From DASQBT01 sp963782495 (lineage in GTDB: Bacteria; Pseudomonadota; Gammaproteobacteria; Burkholderiales; Thiobacillaceae): DNA of 64,000 nt. The DNA lies in NCBI GenBank assembly GCA_963782495.1, contig CAWAJU010000006.1, positions 248,001 to 312,000 of the forward strand, written 5' to 3'. A model generated the notes under the pieces. It was not told the DNA's origin and did not search any database. It worked only from the letters and a program-made list of their open reading frames with translations. Position numbers and translations under genes: made by a program. Positions 1 through 9,333 of the stretch are shown in pieces. Positions within the stretch are counted from its first letter, which is position 1; the number at the start of each line of letters is the position of its first letter.

Positions 1-1507
1 CGAGGCCTTGCGTGACGGATCCCTGGTCATGCGGGTGCTGGTGCCGGTTTATTCCGCCAGTTTTTCCGGCAAGACCCGGGTGCTTCAGGTGTTGCAGAAT
101 GTCCCCCACAGTCTGGCCCAGGACGCGGGCGTGGTGCAGGACGCCTATCGAGCGTATCAACAGATTGCGGTCTCGCGTCTGGGCCTGAAGCGCCTGTACG
201 GAATCGCGCTCACGCTGACTCTACTGATTGCCTTGCTGCTGACCATTTCGCTTGCCTACCTGTTGTCCGAGCGGCTGGGGGCGCCACTGCGTACCCTGGC
301 GCGTGGGACCCGGGCTGTGGCGCAGGGTGATTTCTCGCAGATGCGCCCGGTCCATAGCCGGGACGAGTTGGGCGCCCTGATCCGCTCATTCAACCGCATG
401 ACCCAACAGCTTTCCGAGGCCCGCGCGGAGGTGGAACACAACCACCAGGAAACCGAACAGGCCAAGGCTTATCTGGAAACGGTGCTTGCCAATTTGTCTT
501 CAGGCGTGGTGGTGCTGGATCAGGATTATCGGGTGCGGGCGCTCAATCCGGCGGCGTTGCGAATACTTGGAACCACGCCTGGCAATCTGGAAGCGCACAG
601 CCCCTCCGAGTGGGCTGACGCGGATGGCGCGCTGCAGGCGTTCGGCCAGCAAGTGGCGGCCCAGTTCGACGTTCAGGGCGAAAGACTGTGGCAGCAGCAA
701 ATGGATTTCAGTGGGACGGAAGGCGCACAAATTCTCCTGGCGCGGGGTACGCCATTGCCCCAGGGCGTGGCGCGCGGTTATACCTTGGTGTTCGACGACG
801 TGACCAAACTCATACGGGCTGAACGCGATGCGGCCTGGGGTGAGGTGGCGCGACGGTTGGCGCACGAGATTCGCAATCCCTTGACCCCGATCCAACTCGC
901 GGCCGAGCGCGTGGCGCACAAGTTGGGAGCCAGATTGGTTGGATCGGAACGGGAATTCCTGATGCGCTCCACCCAGACCATCGTCAATCAGGTGGGCGCG
1001 ATGAAGTCCATGGTCGATGCCTTTGCCAACTACGCGCGCATGCCGCGCGCCCACATTGCCACGCTGGACCTGAATGCGCTGATCCGCGAGGTACTGACGC
1101 TCTATGACACGCACGCCCTGGGCATCGAGGCGAGACTTGCTGAAAACTTGCCCCCGGTCGCGGGGGACTCCACATTATTGCGCCAGGTGATACATAATCT
1201 GCTGCAGAATGCTCAGGATGCGCTGGGTGGGAAAGTTGATGCCCACATTCTCATTAACACCCACGCACAAGCGGAGCGGGTGGTGCTGACGATCAGCGAT
1301 AATGGCCCGGGTTTTCCCGAACATTTGATCGCGCGGCTGTTTGAGCCTTATGCAACCACCAAGCCCAAGGGCACCGGGCTGGGGCTGCCGGTCGTGAAGA
1401 AGATTGTGGAAGAGCATCAGGGAAGCATAAGGGTGGAAAACCAGACCTCGGGCGGCGCCCGCATCAGTGTTTACCTGCCGATCTTTCACCAAGGGGAAAT
1501 TCAGTGA
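1..1507 (+). CDS. ntrY: Sensor histidine kinase NtrY (5' end outside window)
   Basis: This is the C-terminal part of a membrane-bound nitrogen-related sensor kinase; the reading frame is open to the left edge, so the N-terminus is missing. What remains has one transmembrane segment (near bases 200–270), a HAMP linker, a PAS domain (about 470–800), a HisKA dimerisation domain with the phospho-accepting His in AHEIRNPLTP (base 863), and an HATPase with the N box, the DNGPGF G1 box and GTGLGL G2 box. It autophosphorylates and passes phosphate to NtrX. Its stop overlaps the GTG start of the next gene (GTGA), so the pair is translationally coupled. The PAS and HAMP arrangement matches NtrY rather than soluble NtrB. 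Confidence 0.88.
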   Translation, partial: EALRDGSLVMRVLVPVYSASFSGKTRVLQVLQNVPHSLAQDAGVVQDAYRAYQQIAVSRLGLKRLYGIALTLTLLIALLLTISLAYLLSERLGAPLRTLARGTRAVAQGDFSQMRPVHSRDELGALIRSFNRMTQQLSEARAEVEHNHQETEQAKAYLETVLANLSSGVVVLDQDYRVRALNPAALRILGTTPGNLEAHSPSEWADADGALQAFGQQVAAQFDVQGERLWQQQMDFSGTEGAQILLARGTPLPQGVARGYTLVFDDVTKLIRAERDAAWGEVARRLAHEIRNPLTPIQLAAERVAHKLGARLVGSEREFLMRSTQTIVNQVGAMKSMVDAFANYARMPRAHIATLDLNALIREVLTLYDTHALGIEARLAENLPPVAGDSTLLRQVIHNLLQNAQDALGGKVDAHILINTHAQAERVVLTISDNGPGFPEHLIARLFEPYATTKPKGTGLGLPVVKKIVEEHQGSIRVENQTSGGARISVYLPIFHQGEIQ

Positions 1508-2778
1508 GCGGACATGTGCTGGTAGTGGATGACGAAGTCGGCATTCGCGAACTGTTGTCGGAAATCCTCGCGGAGGAGGGCTACGATGTTCATCTCGCGG
1601 AAGATGCCAATGAAGCCCGGGCGTTTCGGGCGCAACACCGTCCGGATCTCGTGCTGCTGGACATCTGGATGCCGGATACCGATGGCGTGACTCTGCTCAA
1701 GGAGTGGGCGGCCAATGGCTTGCTGACCATGCCGGTGGTGATGATGTCCGGCCATGCCACCATTGATACGGCGGTGGAAGCGACCAAGATGGGCGCGGTG
1801 GATTTTCTCGAGAAACCCATCGCCCTGGCGAAGCTGTTGGCCACCGTCAGCAAGGCAATCAAGAAATCCGAGGGTCCGCGCCGGGCGCCTTCAATGGACT
1901 TGTCCTCGCTGGGCAAGAGTCAGGTCATCCAGGAACTGAAGAAGCGGCTTACTCAGATTGCCGGCCACACTACCCCGGTCATGTTGATGGGAGAGGCGGG
2001 ATGTGGCTTCGACCAATGCGCGCGATTCCTGCATCAACCCGGTGCTCCCTGGATAGAAATCGACAACCGGGCCTTGCTGGTATCCAATCCGCTCAACTAT
2101 CTGGAAAGAGTTCAAAATGGCACCCTGTATCTGTCCGACTTGGGAGAACTCTCCAAACTCGAACAGAAAGGCCTTTCCCTGCTGCTTGACCGCATGGATG
2201 GTTCTTCCGCCCGGGTCGTGGCGTCCAGCCACCGCAATCTGGACAGTCTGGTGAATGACGGTGAACTGGACAGCCGCCTGTATTACAGGCTCTCCTCCGT
2301 GCGCCTGCGCGTGCCTCCCTTGCGTGAGCATCGGGAGGACATCCCGGACATCGCCAATTTCATGTTGGCTCAGTTGATGGAAACAGGCGAAACCACCAAT
2401 CGAAAGTTCACCATCGGTACGCTCAACGCGCTGCGGAATTTTGACTGGCCGGGCAATCTACCCCAACTCAACAGCGTGGTGCGAACTCTGGCAATCACTG
2501 CGCTGGGGGAGGAAATCGACAGCGATGAAGTGGCGCGGGTGCTGGCCCCTCTCAAACAGGCCGCCACCCCCGGCCTGGGCAATTCCATTTCCCTGGATGC
2601 ACCGTTGCGCGAAGCGCGCGACGCCTTCGAACGGCTCTATTTTGAGCACCTGATCCAGAAGGAAGGCGGAAGCATGACCCGGGTGGCGGAACGAGCCGGT
2701 CTGGAACGCACCCATTTGTATCGCAAGCTCAAGCAGCTCAATATCCGCCACGGCAAGCGCCTGGATGAAGAGCCATGA
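1504..2778 (+). CDS. ntrX: Response regulator NtrX with a degenerate AAA+ domain
   Basis: Receiver domain at the N-terminus (VVDDE acidic pair; phospho-acceptor Asp in LVLLDIWMPD), a central region homologous to sigma-54-interacting AAA+ domains, and a C-terminal Fis-type helix-turn-helix (GGSMTRVAERAGLERTHLYR). The central domain is shortened. The Walker A position reads GEAGCGFD with no Lys, and the stretch that should carry the GAFTGA sigma-54 contact loop is missing between the WIEIDNR and GTLYLSDLGEL segments. At 424 aa it is shorter than ordinary NtrC-type activators. I infer that it cannot act as a sigma-54 ATPase and instead binds DNA as a conventional regulator controlled by NtrY. 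Start is GTG overlapping the ntrY stop. Confidence 0.88.
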   Translation: MSGHVLVVDDEVGIRELLSEILAEEGYDVHLAEDANEARAFRAQHRPDLVLLDIWMPDTDGVTLLKEWAANGLLTMPVVMMSGHATIDTAVEATKMGAVDFLEKPIALAKLLATVSKAIKKSEGPRRAPSMDLSSLGKSQVIQELKKRLTQIAGHTTPVMLMGEAGCGFDQCARFLHQPGAPWIEIDNRALLVSNPLNYLERVQNGTLYLSDLGELSKLEQKGLSLLLDRMDGSSARVVASSHRNLDSLVNDGELDSRLYYRLSSVRLRVPPLREHREDIPDIANFMLAQLMETGETTNRKFTIGTLNALRNFDWPGNLPQLNSVVRTLAITALGEEIDSDEVARVLAPLKQAATPGLGNSISLDAPLREARDAFERLYFEHLIQKEGGSMTRVAERAGLERTHLYRKLKQLNIRHGKRLDEEP

Positions 2779-2832
2779 GGCGGCGCCGCCAGTCCGGGCC
2801 GACTTCACCCAGGTTCAGCGACACCAAGCTGA

Positions 2833-2838
2833 TATAAT
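2833..2838 (+). promoter_or_regulatory. Perfect -10 hexamer upstream of argS
   Basis: TATAAT lies about 60 bases before the argS ATG, in the short gap after ntrX. No good -35 is visible at 17 bases, so this is a candidate promoter only. Confidence 0.4.
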
Positions 2839-2897
2839 TGCGGCCGTTTCAATACGGATGAAATGGCGCCCGATCCCGGGCATTTTCTTTTCCGACC

Positions 2898-4664
2898 ATG
2901 TCTCTTTCCCTCAAGGACCAGATCGCCCAGTGGCTGGCTCAGGCAGTGTTCGTCGTGGCGCCGGAGTTCGACGGTACGCTGGTACTGGATCGGCCCAAGA
3001 CCGCCGAACACGGTGAATTTGCCAGCAATGCCGCGCTCAAGCTGGCGAAACAACTGAAGCGCAATCCGCGCGAACTGGCCGAAGAAGTTCAGGCCGCGCT
3101 GTCGCCCAATCCGCTGGTGGCAAGAACGGAAATCGCCGGCGCCGGGTTCATCAACGTGTTCCTCAGCGCGCGGGCCTGGACTGCCGGAGTGGCACAGGTG
3201 CTTGAGGTCGGCGCACATTACGGACGCCTGCCCGCGGCAGGACACAAGGTGCAAGTAGAATTCGTTTCCGCCAATCCCACCGGCCCGCTGCATGTGGGTC
3301 ATGGCCGCGGGGCGGCGTACGGCGCCAGTCTGGCCAACGTGCTGGAGGCTGCCGGGTTCCGGGTGAGCCGTGAGTACTATGTCAACGATGCGGGCCGGCA
3401 GATGGATATCCTGGCCCTGTCGACCTGGCTGCGCTACCTGGAACTGAACGGCATTCTTCTGCCGTTTCCTTCCAATGCCTATCAGGGTAAGTACGTGAGG
3501 AAGATGGCCCAGGACATCTTCGATGAGCACGGCGATCGATACATCCACGATCCCTGGAAGATACTGGATGGCATCCCCGCCACTCCCCCCGAAGAGCAGC
3601 TCACAGCGGACGATCCGGAAGCCAAGCGACAGAATGAAGCCCACCTCGATGGACTGATCGTCGCGGCCAAGCGTTTGCTGGGCGCTGACTATTCCTACTT
3701 CCACGGCTTTGTCCTGAACGAGCAACTGGGCGATGGCCGAGATGATCTGGAAGAATTCGGCGTTCGCTTTGACCACTGGTTTTCGGAAAAGAGCCTGTTC
3801 GATACGGGTGCGGTGGCGCAGGCCGTCGACCGCCTGAATGCGGCCGGGCAGGTGTATGAGCAGGATGGCGCGCTGTGGTTTCGGGCCACCGCCTTTGGCG
3901 ACGAGAAGGACCGCGTGGTGCAGCGCGCCAATGGCGAATACACCTATTTCGCTTCCGACATCGCCTACCACGCCAACAAGTATGAACGCGGGTTCGATCG
4001 AATCATCGATGTCTGGGGTGCGGATCATCACGGCTATATTCCAAGGGTGAAGGCGGCGCTGGCCGCGCTCGGTCTTGATGCGGACAGGGTTACCGTCGCG
4101 CTGGTGCAGTTCGCGGTGTTGTACCGGGATGGGCAGAAGGTGTCGATGTCGACACGGTCGGGGGAATTCGTCACCTTGCGCGAACTGCGTGGCGAAGTAG
4201 GCAATGATGCTGCACGGTTCTACTATGTGCTGCGCAAATCCGATCAACACTTGGACTTTGATCTGGATCTGGCCAAGTCGCAGAGCAACGACAATCCGGT
4301 TTACTACGTGCAATATGCGCACGCCCGGATCTGCAGCGTGCTTGCCGAATGGGGTGGGAATGTTTCAGATCTGGTCGGCGCGGACCTGTCGCCCCTGCAG
4401 ACCGCTCATGAAAAGAGTCTGATGCAGCGTCTGGCGGAATATCCTGAAACCGTGGACACCGCGGCCCGCGAACTGGCGCCGCACCAGATCGCTTATTACC
4501 TCAAGGATCTTGCGGCGGACTTGCATACTTATTACAACGCAGAAAAGTTTCTGGTGCCGGATGAATCCATCAGGCGAGCCCGGCTGTGCCTGATCCTGGC
4601 GACCCGCCAGGTATTGCGTAACGGTCTTGAACTATTGGGCGTTTCAGCCCCGGAGAAAATGTAA
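2898..4664 (+). CDS. argS: Arginyl-tRNA synthetase
   Basis: Class I aminoacyl-tRNA synthetase that charges tRNA-Arg in the cytoplasm. The 588-aa product has the N-terminal Add-1 domain, the ATP-binding HIGH-type motif in ANPTGPLHVGHGRGAAYG (near base 3275), the catalytic core with the WGADHHGY segment, a KMSKS-like loop read as KVSMSTRSG (near 4138), and the C-terminal DALR anticodon-binding domain ending in LRNGLELLGVSAPEKM. Length is normal for the family. The stop codon TAA shares its last base with the ATG of the following SPOR gene, indicating coupled translation. Confidence 0.97.
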   Translation: MSLSLKDQIAQWLAQAVFVVAPEFDGTLVLDRPKTAEHGEFASNAALKLAKQLKRNPRELAEEVQAALSPNPLVARTEIAGAGFINVFLSARAWTAGVAQVLEVGAHYGRLPAAGHKVQVEFVSANPTGPLHVGHGRGAAYGASLANVLEAAGFRVSREYYVNDAGRQMDILALSTWLRYLELNGILLPFPSNAYQGKYVRKMAQDIFDEHGDRYIHDPWKILDGIPATPPEEQLTADDPEAKRQNEAHLDGLIVAAKRLLGADYSYFHGFVLNEQLGDGRDDLEEFGVRFDHWFSEKSLFDTGAVAQAVDRLNAAGQVYEQDGALWFRATAFGDEKDRVVQRANGEYTYFASDIAYHANKYERGFDRIIDVWGADHHGYIPRVKAALAALGLDADRVTVALVQFAVLYRDGQKVSMSTRSGEFVTLRELRGEVGNDAARFYYVLRKSDQHLDFDLDLAKSQSNDNPVYYVQYAHARICSVLAEWGGNVSDLVGADLSPLQTAHEKSLMQRLAEYPETVDTAARELAPHQIAYYLKDLAADLHTYYNAEKFLVPDESIRRARLCLILATRQVLRNGLELLGVSAPEKM

Positions 4665-5170
4665 TGGCGCGCAGTTCCACAACTTCCGCTGGCAAGTCCC
4701 GCTTTTGGGGCGGCTTTGCATTGGGGCTGCTGGTTGGACTGGCGCTGGCATTGGCGGTAACGCTTGGGGTCACCCGCAACAACCCCTTCGTTGCGGCGCC
4801 CACGGCACCCGTCGCACCGGTCCAGCAGACAATCAAGTCCGCCAAACCGGTGACGCCCGCAGAGGCACCGACCTATGATTTCTACCGCACCTTGCCTGCC
4901 AGCCCAAAGCCTGCTGAAACACCTGTTCCGCAGCTCTGGCTGCAGGCCGGCGCGTTTCAGCACGTGGAAGAGGCCGACAACATGAAAGCGAAGCTGGCCT
5001 TGTTGGGCGTGGAAGCCGGCATACAGCCCGTCGAACTCGCGAGCCAAGGCACGCTCTACCGGGTGCGTATTGGACCGTTGCATACGCAAGAGGAACTGGA
5101 AGCCACTCGCAAGCGTCTGAGTGATAATGCGATTGCCGCGGAGCCGGTAAAGAATGGCGACCCAAACTAA
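4664..5170 (+). CDS. SPOR-domain inner-membrane protein (FtsN-like)
   Basis: A 168-aa protein with a short basic cytoplasmic tail, a single transmembrane helix (about residues 15–37), a Pro/Ala-rich periplasmic linker and a C-terminal SPOR domain (about 85–160: LQAGAFQHVEEADNMKAKL and LYRVRIGPLHTQEE). SPOR domains bind denuded septal peptidoglycan, so a cell-division role is likely. It overlaps argS by one base and sits directly before dsbA, a gene order usual in betaproteobacteria. It could be the organism's FtsN or one of several SPOR proteins; the sequence does not decide this. Confidence 0.85.
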   Translation: MARSSTTSAGKSRFWGGFALGLLVGLALALAVTLGVTRNNPFVAAPTAPVAPVQQTIKSAKPVTPAEAPTYDFYRTLPASPKPAETPVPQLWLQAGAFQHVEEADNMKAKLALLGVEAGIQPVELASQGTLYRVRIGPLHTQEELEATRKRLSDNAIAAEPVKNGDPN

Positions 5171-5192
5171 ACCAACCCCAGGAGATAGCCCA

Positions 5193-5885
5193 ATGCGAAT
5201 GTACGTCCGCGTCTTGTCCATGTTGGCAGCCTTGTTCCTTGTCCCGATATCGCACGCCGGCACCTCCGACCTGCGGCCCATCACCGAAGGGCAGGACTAC
5301 ACCGCGCTCAAAGTGCCGCAACCAGTGGAGACCGGCAAGAAGATCGAAGTAGTGGAATTCTTCTGGTACCGTTGTCCGCACTGCAATCATCTGCGCCCGG
5401 CGTTGGAAGCGTGGGCGAAGAAGCTACCCAAGGATGTGCAATTGCGGTATGTGCCGGCCGTGTTCAATGAGCAGTGGGCGCCAGGAGCGAAGATCCTCTA
5501 CGCGCTCGAGGATGTCGATGCGCTGGACAAGCTGCATGACAAGGTGTTCGAAGCCTATCACGTGCAGAACATCAACTTGAACGACGAGCCCACTTTGTTC
5601 GCCTGGGTACAAAAGCAGGGCGTCGACCGGGCCAAGTTTGAGGCGGCCTACAAATCGTTTTCCACCCAGACGCGTGTTACCAAGGGCGCCCAGGAAGCCC
5701 GCGATGCCGGAATCAATGGCGTGCCTGCCTTGATGGTGGGTGGCAAGTACGTGACCTCCCAGTCCCAGACCATCACCGAAGATCGCCTGTTCGAAACACT
5801 GAATTATCTGATCCAGAAGATACGTCAGGAGCATTCGCCCAAATCCCGCAAGGCGGGCGCCAAGCCGGTTGTCCGCCGCAAGTAA
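5193..5885 (+). CDS. dsbA: Thiol:disulfide interchange protein DsbA
   Basis: Periplasmic oxidase that introduces disulfide bonds into exported proteins. The chosen ATG at 5193 follows a good ribosome site (ggagata, 5181–5187) and begins a signal peptide with cleavage expected after SHA. The active site is CPHC (Cys61 and Cys64 of the precursor) and the cis-Pro loop is GINGVPALMV. The 230-aa length fits the betaproteobacterial DsbA group. A reading frame open further upstream, to 5154 inside the SPOR gene, has no signal-peptide logic and is rejected as the start. Confidence 0.93.
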   Translation: MRMYVRVLSMLAALFLVPISHAGTSDLRPITEGQDYTALKVPQPVETGKKIEVVEFFWYRCPHCNHLRPALEAWAKKLPKDVQLRYVPAVFNEQWAPGAKILYALEDVDALDKLHDKVFEAYHVQNINLNDEPTLFAWVQKQGVDRAKFEAAYKSFSTQTRVTKGAQEARDAGINGVPALMVGGKYVTSQSQTITEDRLFETLNYLIQKIRQEHSPKSRKAGAKPVVRRK

Positions 5886-6645
5886 TTCTCTTGTCGTTTT
5901 CATTACCGGGGCCGGCAGCGGACTGGGCCGCGCGCTGGCCCATCTCTACGGCCGGCGGGGCGCGAGGCTGGGACTGCTCGGGCGGCGTGTCGGGCCTATG
6001 CAGGACCTGGCTGCGAAATATGGCGCGCAGATCTATCGTGCTGACGTCAGGGACGCCGGAGCCATACGCGCAGCAGCGCGGACTTTCATCGAAAAGGTCG
6101 GGACGCCCGACATTGTCATCGGCTGTGCAGGTATTTCAGTCGGTGCCCTGACCGAGCACGCGGAAGATCTGCCGGTATTTCAGGCCGTCATGGACGCCAA
6201 TCTGATGGGACTGGTCAACACCTTCAGTCCGTTCGTGCGAGCGATGTCTGACCGGGCTGCGGGGGTTCTGTGCGGCATCGGCAGTGTTGCCGGAGTGCGT
6301 GGCCTGGCCGGTGGTGGCGCCTATTCGGCTTCCAAGGCGGCGGTCCGGGTCTATCTGGAGGCCTTGCGCCTGGAACTGCGCTCCAGTGGCGTTGCAGTGG
6401 TGACGGTCGCGCCCGGATATATCGATACGCCGATGACCCGGGTCAATCCCTATTCCATGCCCTTCCGCATGAGCGCGGAGTCTGCCGCACGCAAGGTGGA
6501 GCGGGCCATAGAATCACGCCGGCGTTACACTGTTATCCCTTGGCAAATGGCGCTCGTCGCCCCCATACTTGAGCACGCGCCGGGCTGGATCTACGACAGA
6601 TTGTTCGAAAACGCCAAGCGAAAACCCAGGGGATTGCCAACCTGA
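5869..6645 (+). CDS. Short-chain dehydrogenase/reductase
   Basis: NAD(P)-dependent oxidoreductase of the classical SDR family, 258 aa. It has the nucleotide-binding TGAGSGLG motif (residues 13–20), the catalytic Ser139 in GIGSVAG, and the YxxxK pair Tyr152/Lys156 in AYSASK, followed by the usual PGYIDTPM loop. The substrate is unknown. The only plausible start is the TTG at 5869, which lies inside the 3' end of dsbA (17-base overlap). Genes of this type following dsbA are common in betaproteobacteria. Confidence 0.85.
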   Translation: MSAASNSLVVFITGAGSGLGRALAHLYGRRGARLGLLGRRVGPMQDLAAKYGAQIYRADVRDAGAIRAAARTFIEKVGTPDIVIGCAGISVGALTEHAEDLPVFQAVMDANLMGLVNTFSPFVRAMSDRAAGVLCGIGSVAGVRGLAGGGAYSASKAAVRVYLEALRLELRSSGVAVVTVAPGYIDTPMTRVNPYSMPFRMSAESAARKVERAIESRRRYTVIPWQMALVAPILEHAPGWIYDRLFENAKRKPRGLPT

Positions 6646-6664
6646 ACTGCCGAGGACAACACGC

Positions 6665-7297
6665 ATGAGCCAAGCCATCGATGTAGTGTTAGTGGACGAC
6701 CATCCCTTGCTGCGCATGGGGGTGTCCAGCTACATTGCCCAGGCGGCTGGCTTCACGCTGGCCGCCCAGCTGACCGACGGAGCCAGTCTGCGCGAATGGC
6801 TCAAAGCAGGCAACCGGGCAGATGTGGTACTGCTGGACCGATCCCTGCCTGATGTGGACGGGCTGGAGTTGGTTGCCGAGATCAGGGCAGCGGGCGCCAA
6901 AGTCATCATGTTTACCATCGCCGACAGCGATGCTGAAATCTCCCAGGCGATCAAGGCCGGCGTAGACGGCTATGTCATCAAGACCAGCGAGCCCGATCAG
7001 GTGATTGCCGCGATCAGAAGCGTTTGCGAAGGACAGGGCAGCTTCCCGCTGGAAGTGATGCAGCGCATGGCGCAGGGCGATTTCAACCAGAGCGCGCTGA
7101 GCGCACTGACCGCGCGTGAATTGGAAATCGTCGAGTACGTCAAGCGCGGCATGAGCAACAAGGTCATCGCCTACGAACTCAAGTTATCAGAGAACACCGT
7201 GCGCAACCATCTGCGCAACATCATGGAAAAACTGGGGCTACAGAACCGGGTGCAGGTGGCGACCCTGGCGATGAAGGCGGATCAGAAGCGGCGCTGA
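6665..7297 (+). CDS. NarL/FixJ-family response regulator
   Basis: A 210-aa two-domain regulator: receiver (acidic pair DD11–12, phospho-acceptor Asp58 in VVLLDRSLPD, switch Thr in IMFTIAD, Lys in GYVIKTS) followed by a LuxR-type helix-turn-helix (LTARELEIVEYVKRGMSNK). No histidine kinase gene lies beside it, so it is an orphan here and its signal is unknown. The ATG at 6665 is chosen because the receiver begins immediately after it; a longer frame from 6569 overlaps the SDR gene and adds no recognisable sequence. Confidence 0.88.
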   Translation: MSQAIDVVLVDDHPLLRMGVSSYIAQAAGFTLAAQLTDGASLREWLKAGNRADVVLLDRSLPDVDGLELVAEIRAAGAKVIMFTIADSDAEISQAIKAGVDGYVIKTSEPDQVIAAIRSVCEGQGSFPLEVMQRMAQGDFNQSALSALTARELEIVEYVKRGMSNKVIAYELKLSENTVRNHLRNIMEKLGLQNRVQVATLAMKADQKRR

Positions 7298-7306
7298 TCA
7301 AACGCA

Positions 7307-8326
7307 GTGACCGTAAGCGGGCCCGTCCTGCGCTCCGGTTTCGACGTGCGCCAGGTCGCCAACACCTACAACGTCATTGCCAATGCCCTGGAGCAGACCA
7401 TGACCCTGCTCATCCTGGTTATGGGCGCCTATCTCATCATGCACCGGGTCGACTTCACCATCGGCATGCTGGTCGCCTTCCAGATGTTCGCCGCCCGCGT
7501 CTCGCAGCCCATGTTAAGGCTGGTCGGGCTGTGGCAGCAGTTCCAGCAGGCCAGCCTCTCGGTCGCAAGGCTGGGCGACATCATGAACGCCCCACCCGAA
7601 CCGTATTCCATCCTCCCCAGCCGGGTACGGGAAGGGCGGGGACAGATCGAGATCAAGGATCTCAGCTTCCGTTACACCGACACCCTGCCGTTCCTCTATC
7701 AGCATTTCCACCTGAGCGTCCAGGCCGGTCGGGTGGTGGCCATCATGGGCCCCTCCGGCTCAGGCAAGAGCACGCTGGCCAAGCTCCTGCAAGGCTTCTA
7801 CCAGCCCGTTGATGGCACGATCAAACTGGACGGCAACGACATCCGTAACCTCTCAGCCAACGAATTGCGCCACAGCTTCGGCGTGGTGCCGCAGGAGACT
7901 ATCCTGTTCTCCGGCACCCTCTACGACAACCTGCAGATGGCCAACCCCCATGTCAGCTTCGAAGACATCGTGCGGGCCTGCCGCATGGCGGAGATCCATG
8001 AGGCGATCGAGAAGCTGCCGCAGGGCTATCAGACCGAGATTGGGGAACGGGGGGTGGGGATATCGGGTGGGCAGAAGCAGCGCATTGCCATTGCGCGGGC
8101 GCTGCTCAAACAACCCAAGATTTTGCTTTTCGACGAAGCGACCAGCAGCTTGGATGCGCAGACGTCAGAGCACTTCGCTGCTACGGTGAATCAGCTTAGG
8201 TGTAACGTGACGATGCTGTTCATCGCCCATGCCTTGCCGAAGAATCTGCAGGTCGATGAGGTGGTGCGGATCGGGGTGGGGGGGCTCGCGCCCGTCGGGG
8301 TGGCGCAGGTAGGGAGAGGAGAATGA
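7307..8326 (+). pseudogene. 5'-truncated type I secretion ABC transporter (HlyB-like)
   Basis: The 339-aa product matches only the C-terminal half of HlyB-type secretion ATPases: the last part of the membrane domain (TLLILVMGAYLIMH, then QLWQ-like LVGLWQQFQQASLSVARLGDIMN) and a full nucleotide-binding domain with Walker A GPSGSGKST (residues 148–156), signature SGGQKQR, Walker B ILLFDEATSSLD and an H-loop His (FIAH). The N-terminal peptidase-like domain and the first membrane helices are absent. The frame continues directly past the stop of the response regulator, separated by only three sense codons, so the deletion junction lies there. No adaptor or outer-membrane partner is nearby. I read it as a remnant, probably non-functional. 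Confidence 0.75.
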
Positions 8327-8535
8327 GGGGTGGGCATCGTGCATTGGGGAATCGAACTATGGGAAATTTAAGCCTTTCGGCGTTGCCGAAAGAACAGAAG
8401 GGGAGTCTGTCCCAAGTCATTGAAAATGACGAGTCGGACGTGAGGTATTCGTGCAAGGAGGTTTGCGCGGGGCGAAGCATCAAGGCATTCGAGCCTGCAT
8501 TGCGGATCTTGTCACTTGCAAGAAGCTACTTTGGC

Positions 8536-9333
8536 ATGGCTTACGCGGTCAAACCAATCTCCAATTTGTCGACTGCTCAGCTACTCGTGGCCTTTCTGCT
8601 TGCCGTGCCCTTTAACACGATGGCGCAGGATAGTGTTTCCAAAGGCGTGCCCAGGGGGCGATTCCTCTTACGGCTTGCAGCGCCACCGGACAGTGGCTTT
8701 TGCAAGGACTTCACAGCCAACCTCAACCAGTTCCGTCATCTCGACTTTGACACGTGCGACCGTCGGCTCTCGCCAAAGTATCCGCAGCTGGTGAGACCGG
8801 CTTGGGAGCAGATTCCCTGGGACATGGACATCGCGAAGAAAATTATTAAAGCGCCTTACAGCGACATCGGGTGGGAGCGTTGGCTCAAACTGACCGAGGC
8901 AGCACGCGCGTCGGGCGAGGTGAAATTGTGGCGGCTCAATGCTGATCTCTTGAGCAACGGCCAAATGGAAACCCTTGTGCGTCTTAACCATGTATGGATT
9001 GGGGAGCATCCCCACCCGTACTGTTCATACATTGACAGCAGACAAATCGTTTTGAATGCGCCAAGCACCGACTTTGGAAATATTTTCTCCAGTATTGTGA
9101 TTGGGAACGGACTTGGAAGCGACTTGATCTACGACTCACACGTAAATCACTTTTACCTGCTCAATTGGAACACGATAGGGAGTTCACAGGGACATGGCGA
9201 GGATTTCTATCTCGGCAGGGGCATGGGATTAAAGAGGATCGGCGCTACAGCAAGTGTCATGGCATACAGCGTAGATGTGCATGGCATTGCACCTGCCTGC
9301 TGGATCGACTGGGTGCCCGCCAAACATCATTAG
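8536..9333 (+). CDS. Secreted protein of unknown function
   Basis: A 265-aa protein not assigned to any family. The ATG at 8536 starts a plausible signal peptide (hydrophobic LLVAFLLAVPF, cleavage after MAQ); the open frame extends upstream to 8323 but that part looks non-coding. The mature part has four cysteines (contexts GFCKDF, DTCDRR, PYCSYI, PACWID), compatible with two disulfides, and is rich in Trp and aromatic residues. Base composition is lower in GC than the neighbouring operons, and it sits between a truncated transporter gene and a toxin–antitoxin pair, so horizontal acquisition is plausible. Confidence 0.6.
   Translation: MAYAVKPISNLSTAQLLVAFLLAVPFNTMAQDSVSKGVPRGRFLLRLAAPPDSGFCKDFTANLNQFRHLDFDTCDRRLSPKYPQLVRPAWEQIPWDMDIAKKIIKAPYSDIGWERWLKLTEAARASGEVKLWRLNADLLSNGQMETLVRLNHVWIGEHPHPYCSYIDSRQIVLNAPSTDFGNIFSSIVIGNGLGSDLIYDSHVNHFYLLNWNTIGSSQGHGEDFYLGRGMGLKRIGATASVMAYSVDVHGIAPACWIDWVPAKHH

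Noticed and set aside
2805..4322. Long minus-strand frame (505 codons) opposite argS
   Set aside because: It is an antisense shadow of a clearly coding synthetase gene; the translation has no domain and only reflects GC-rich codon bias.
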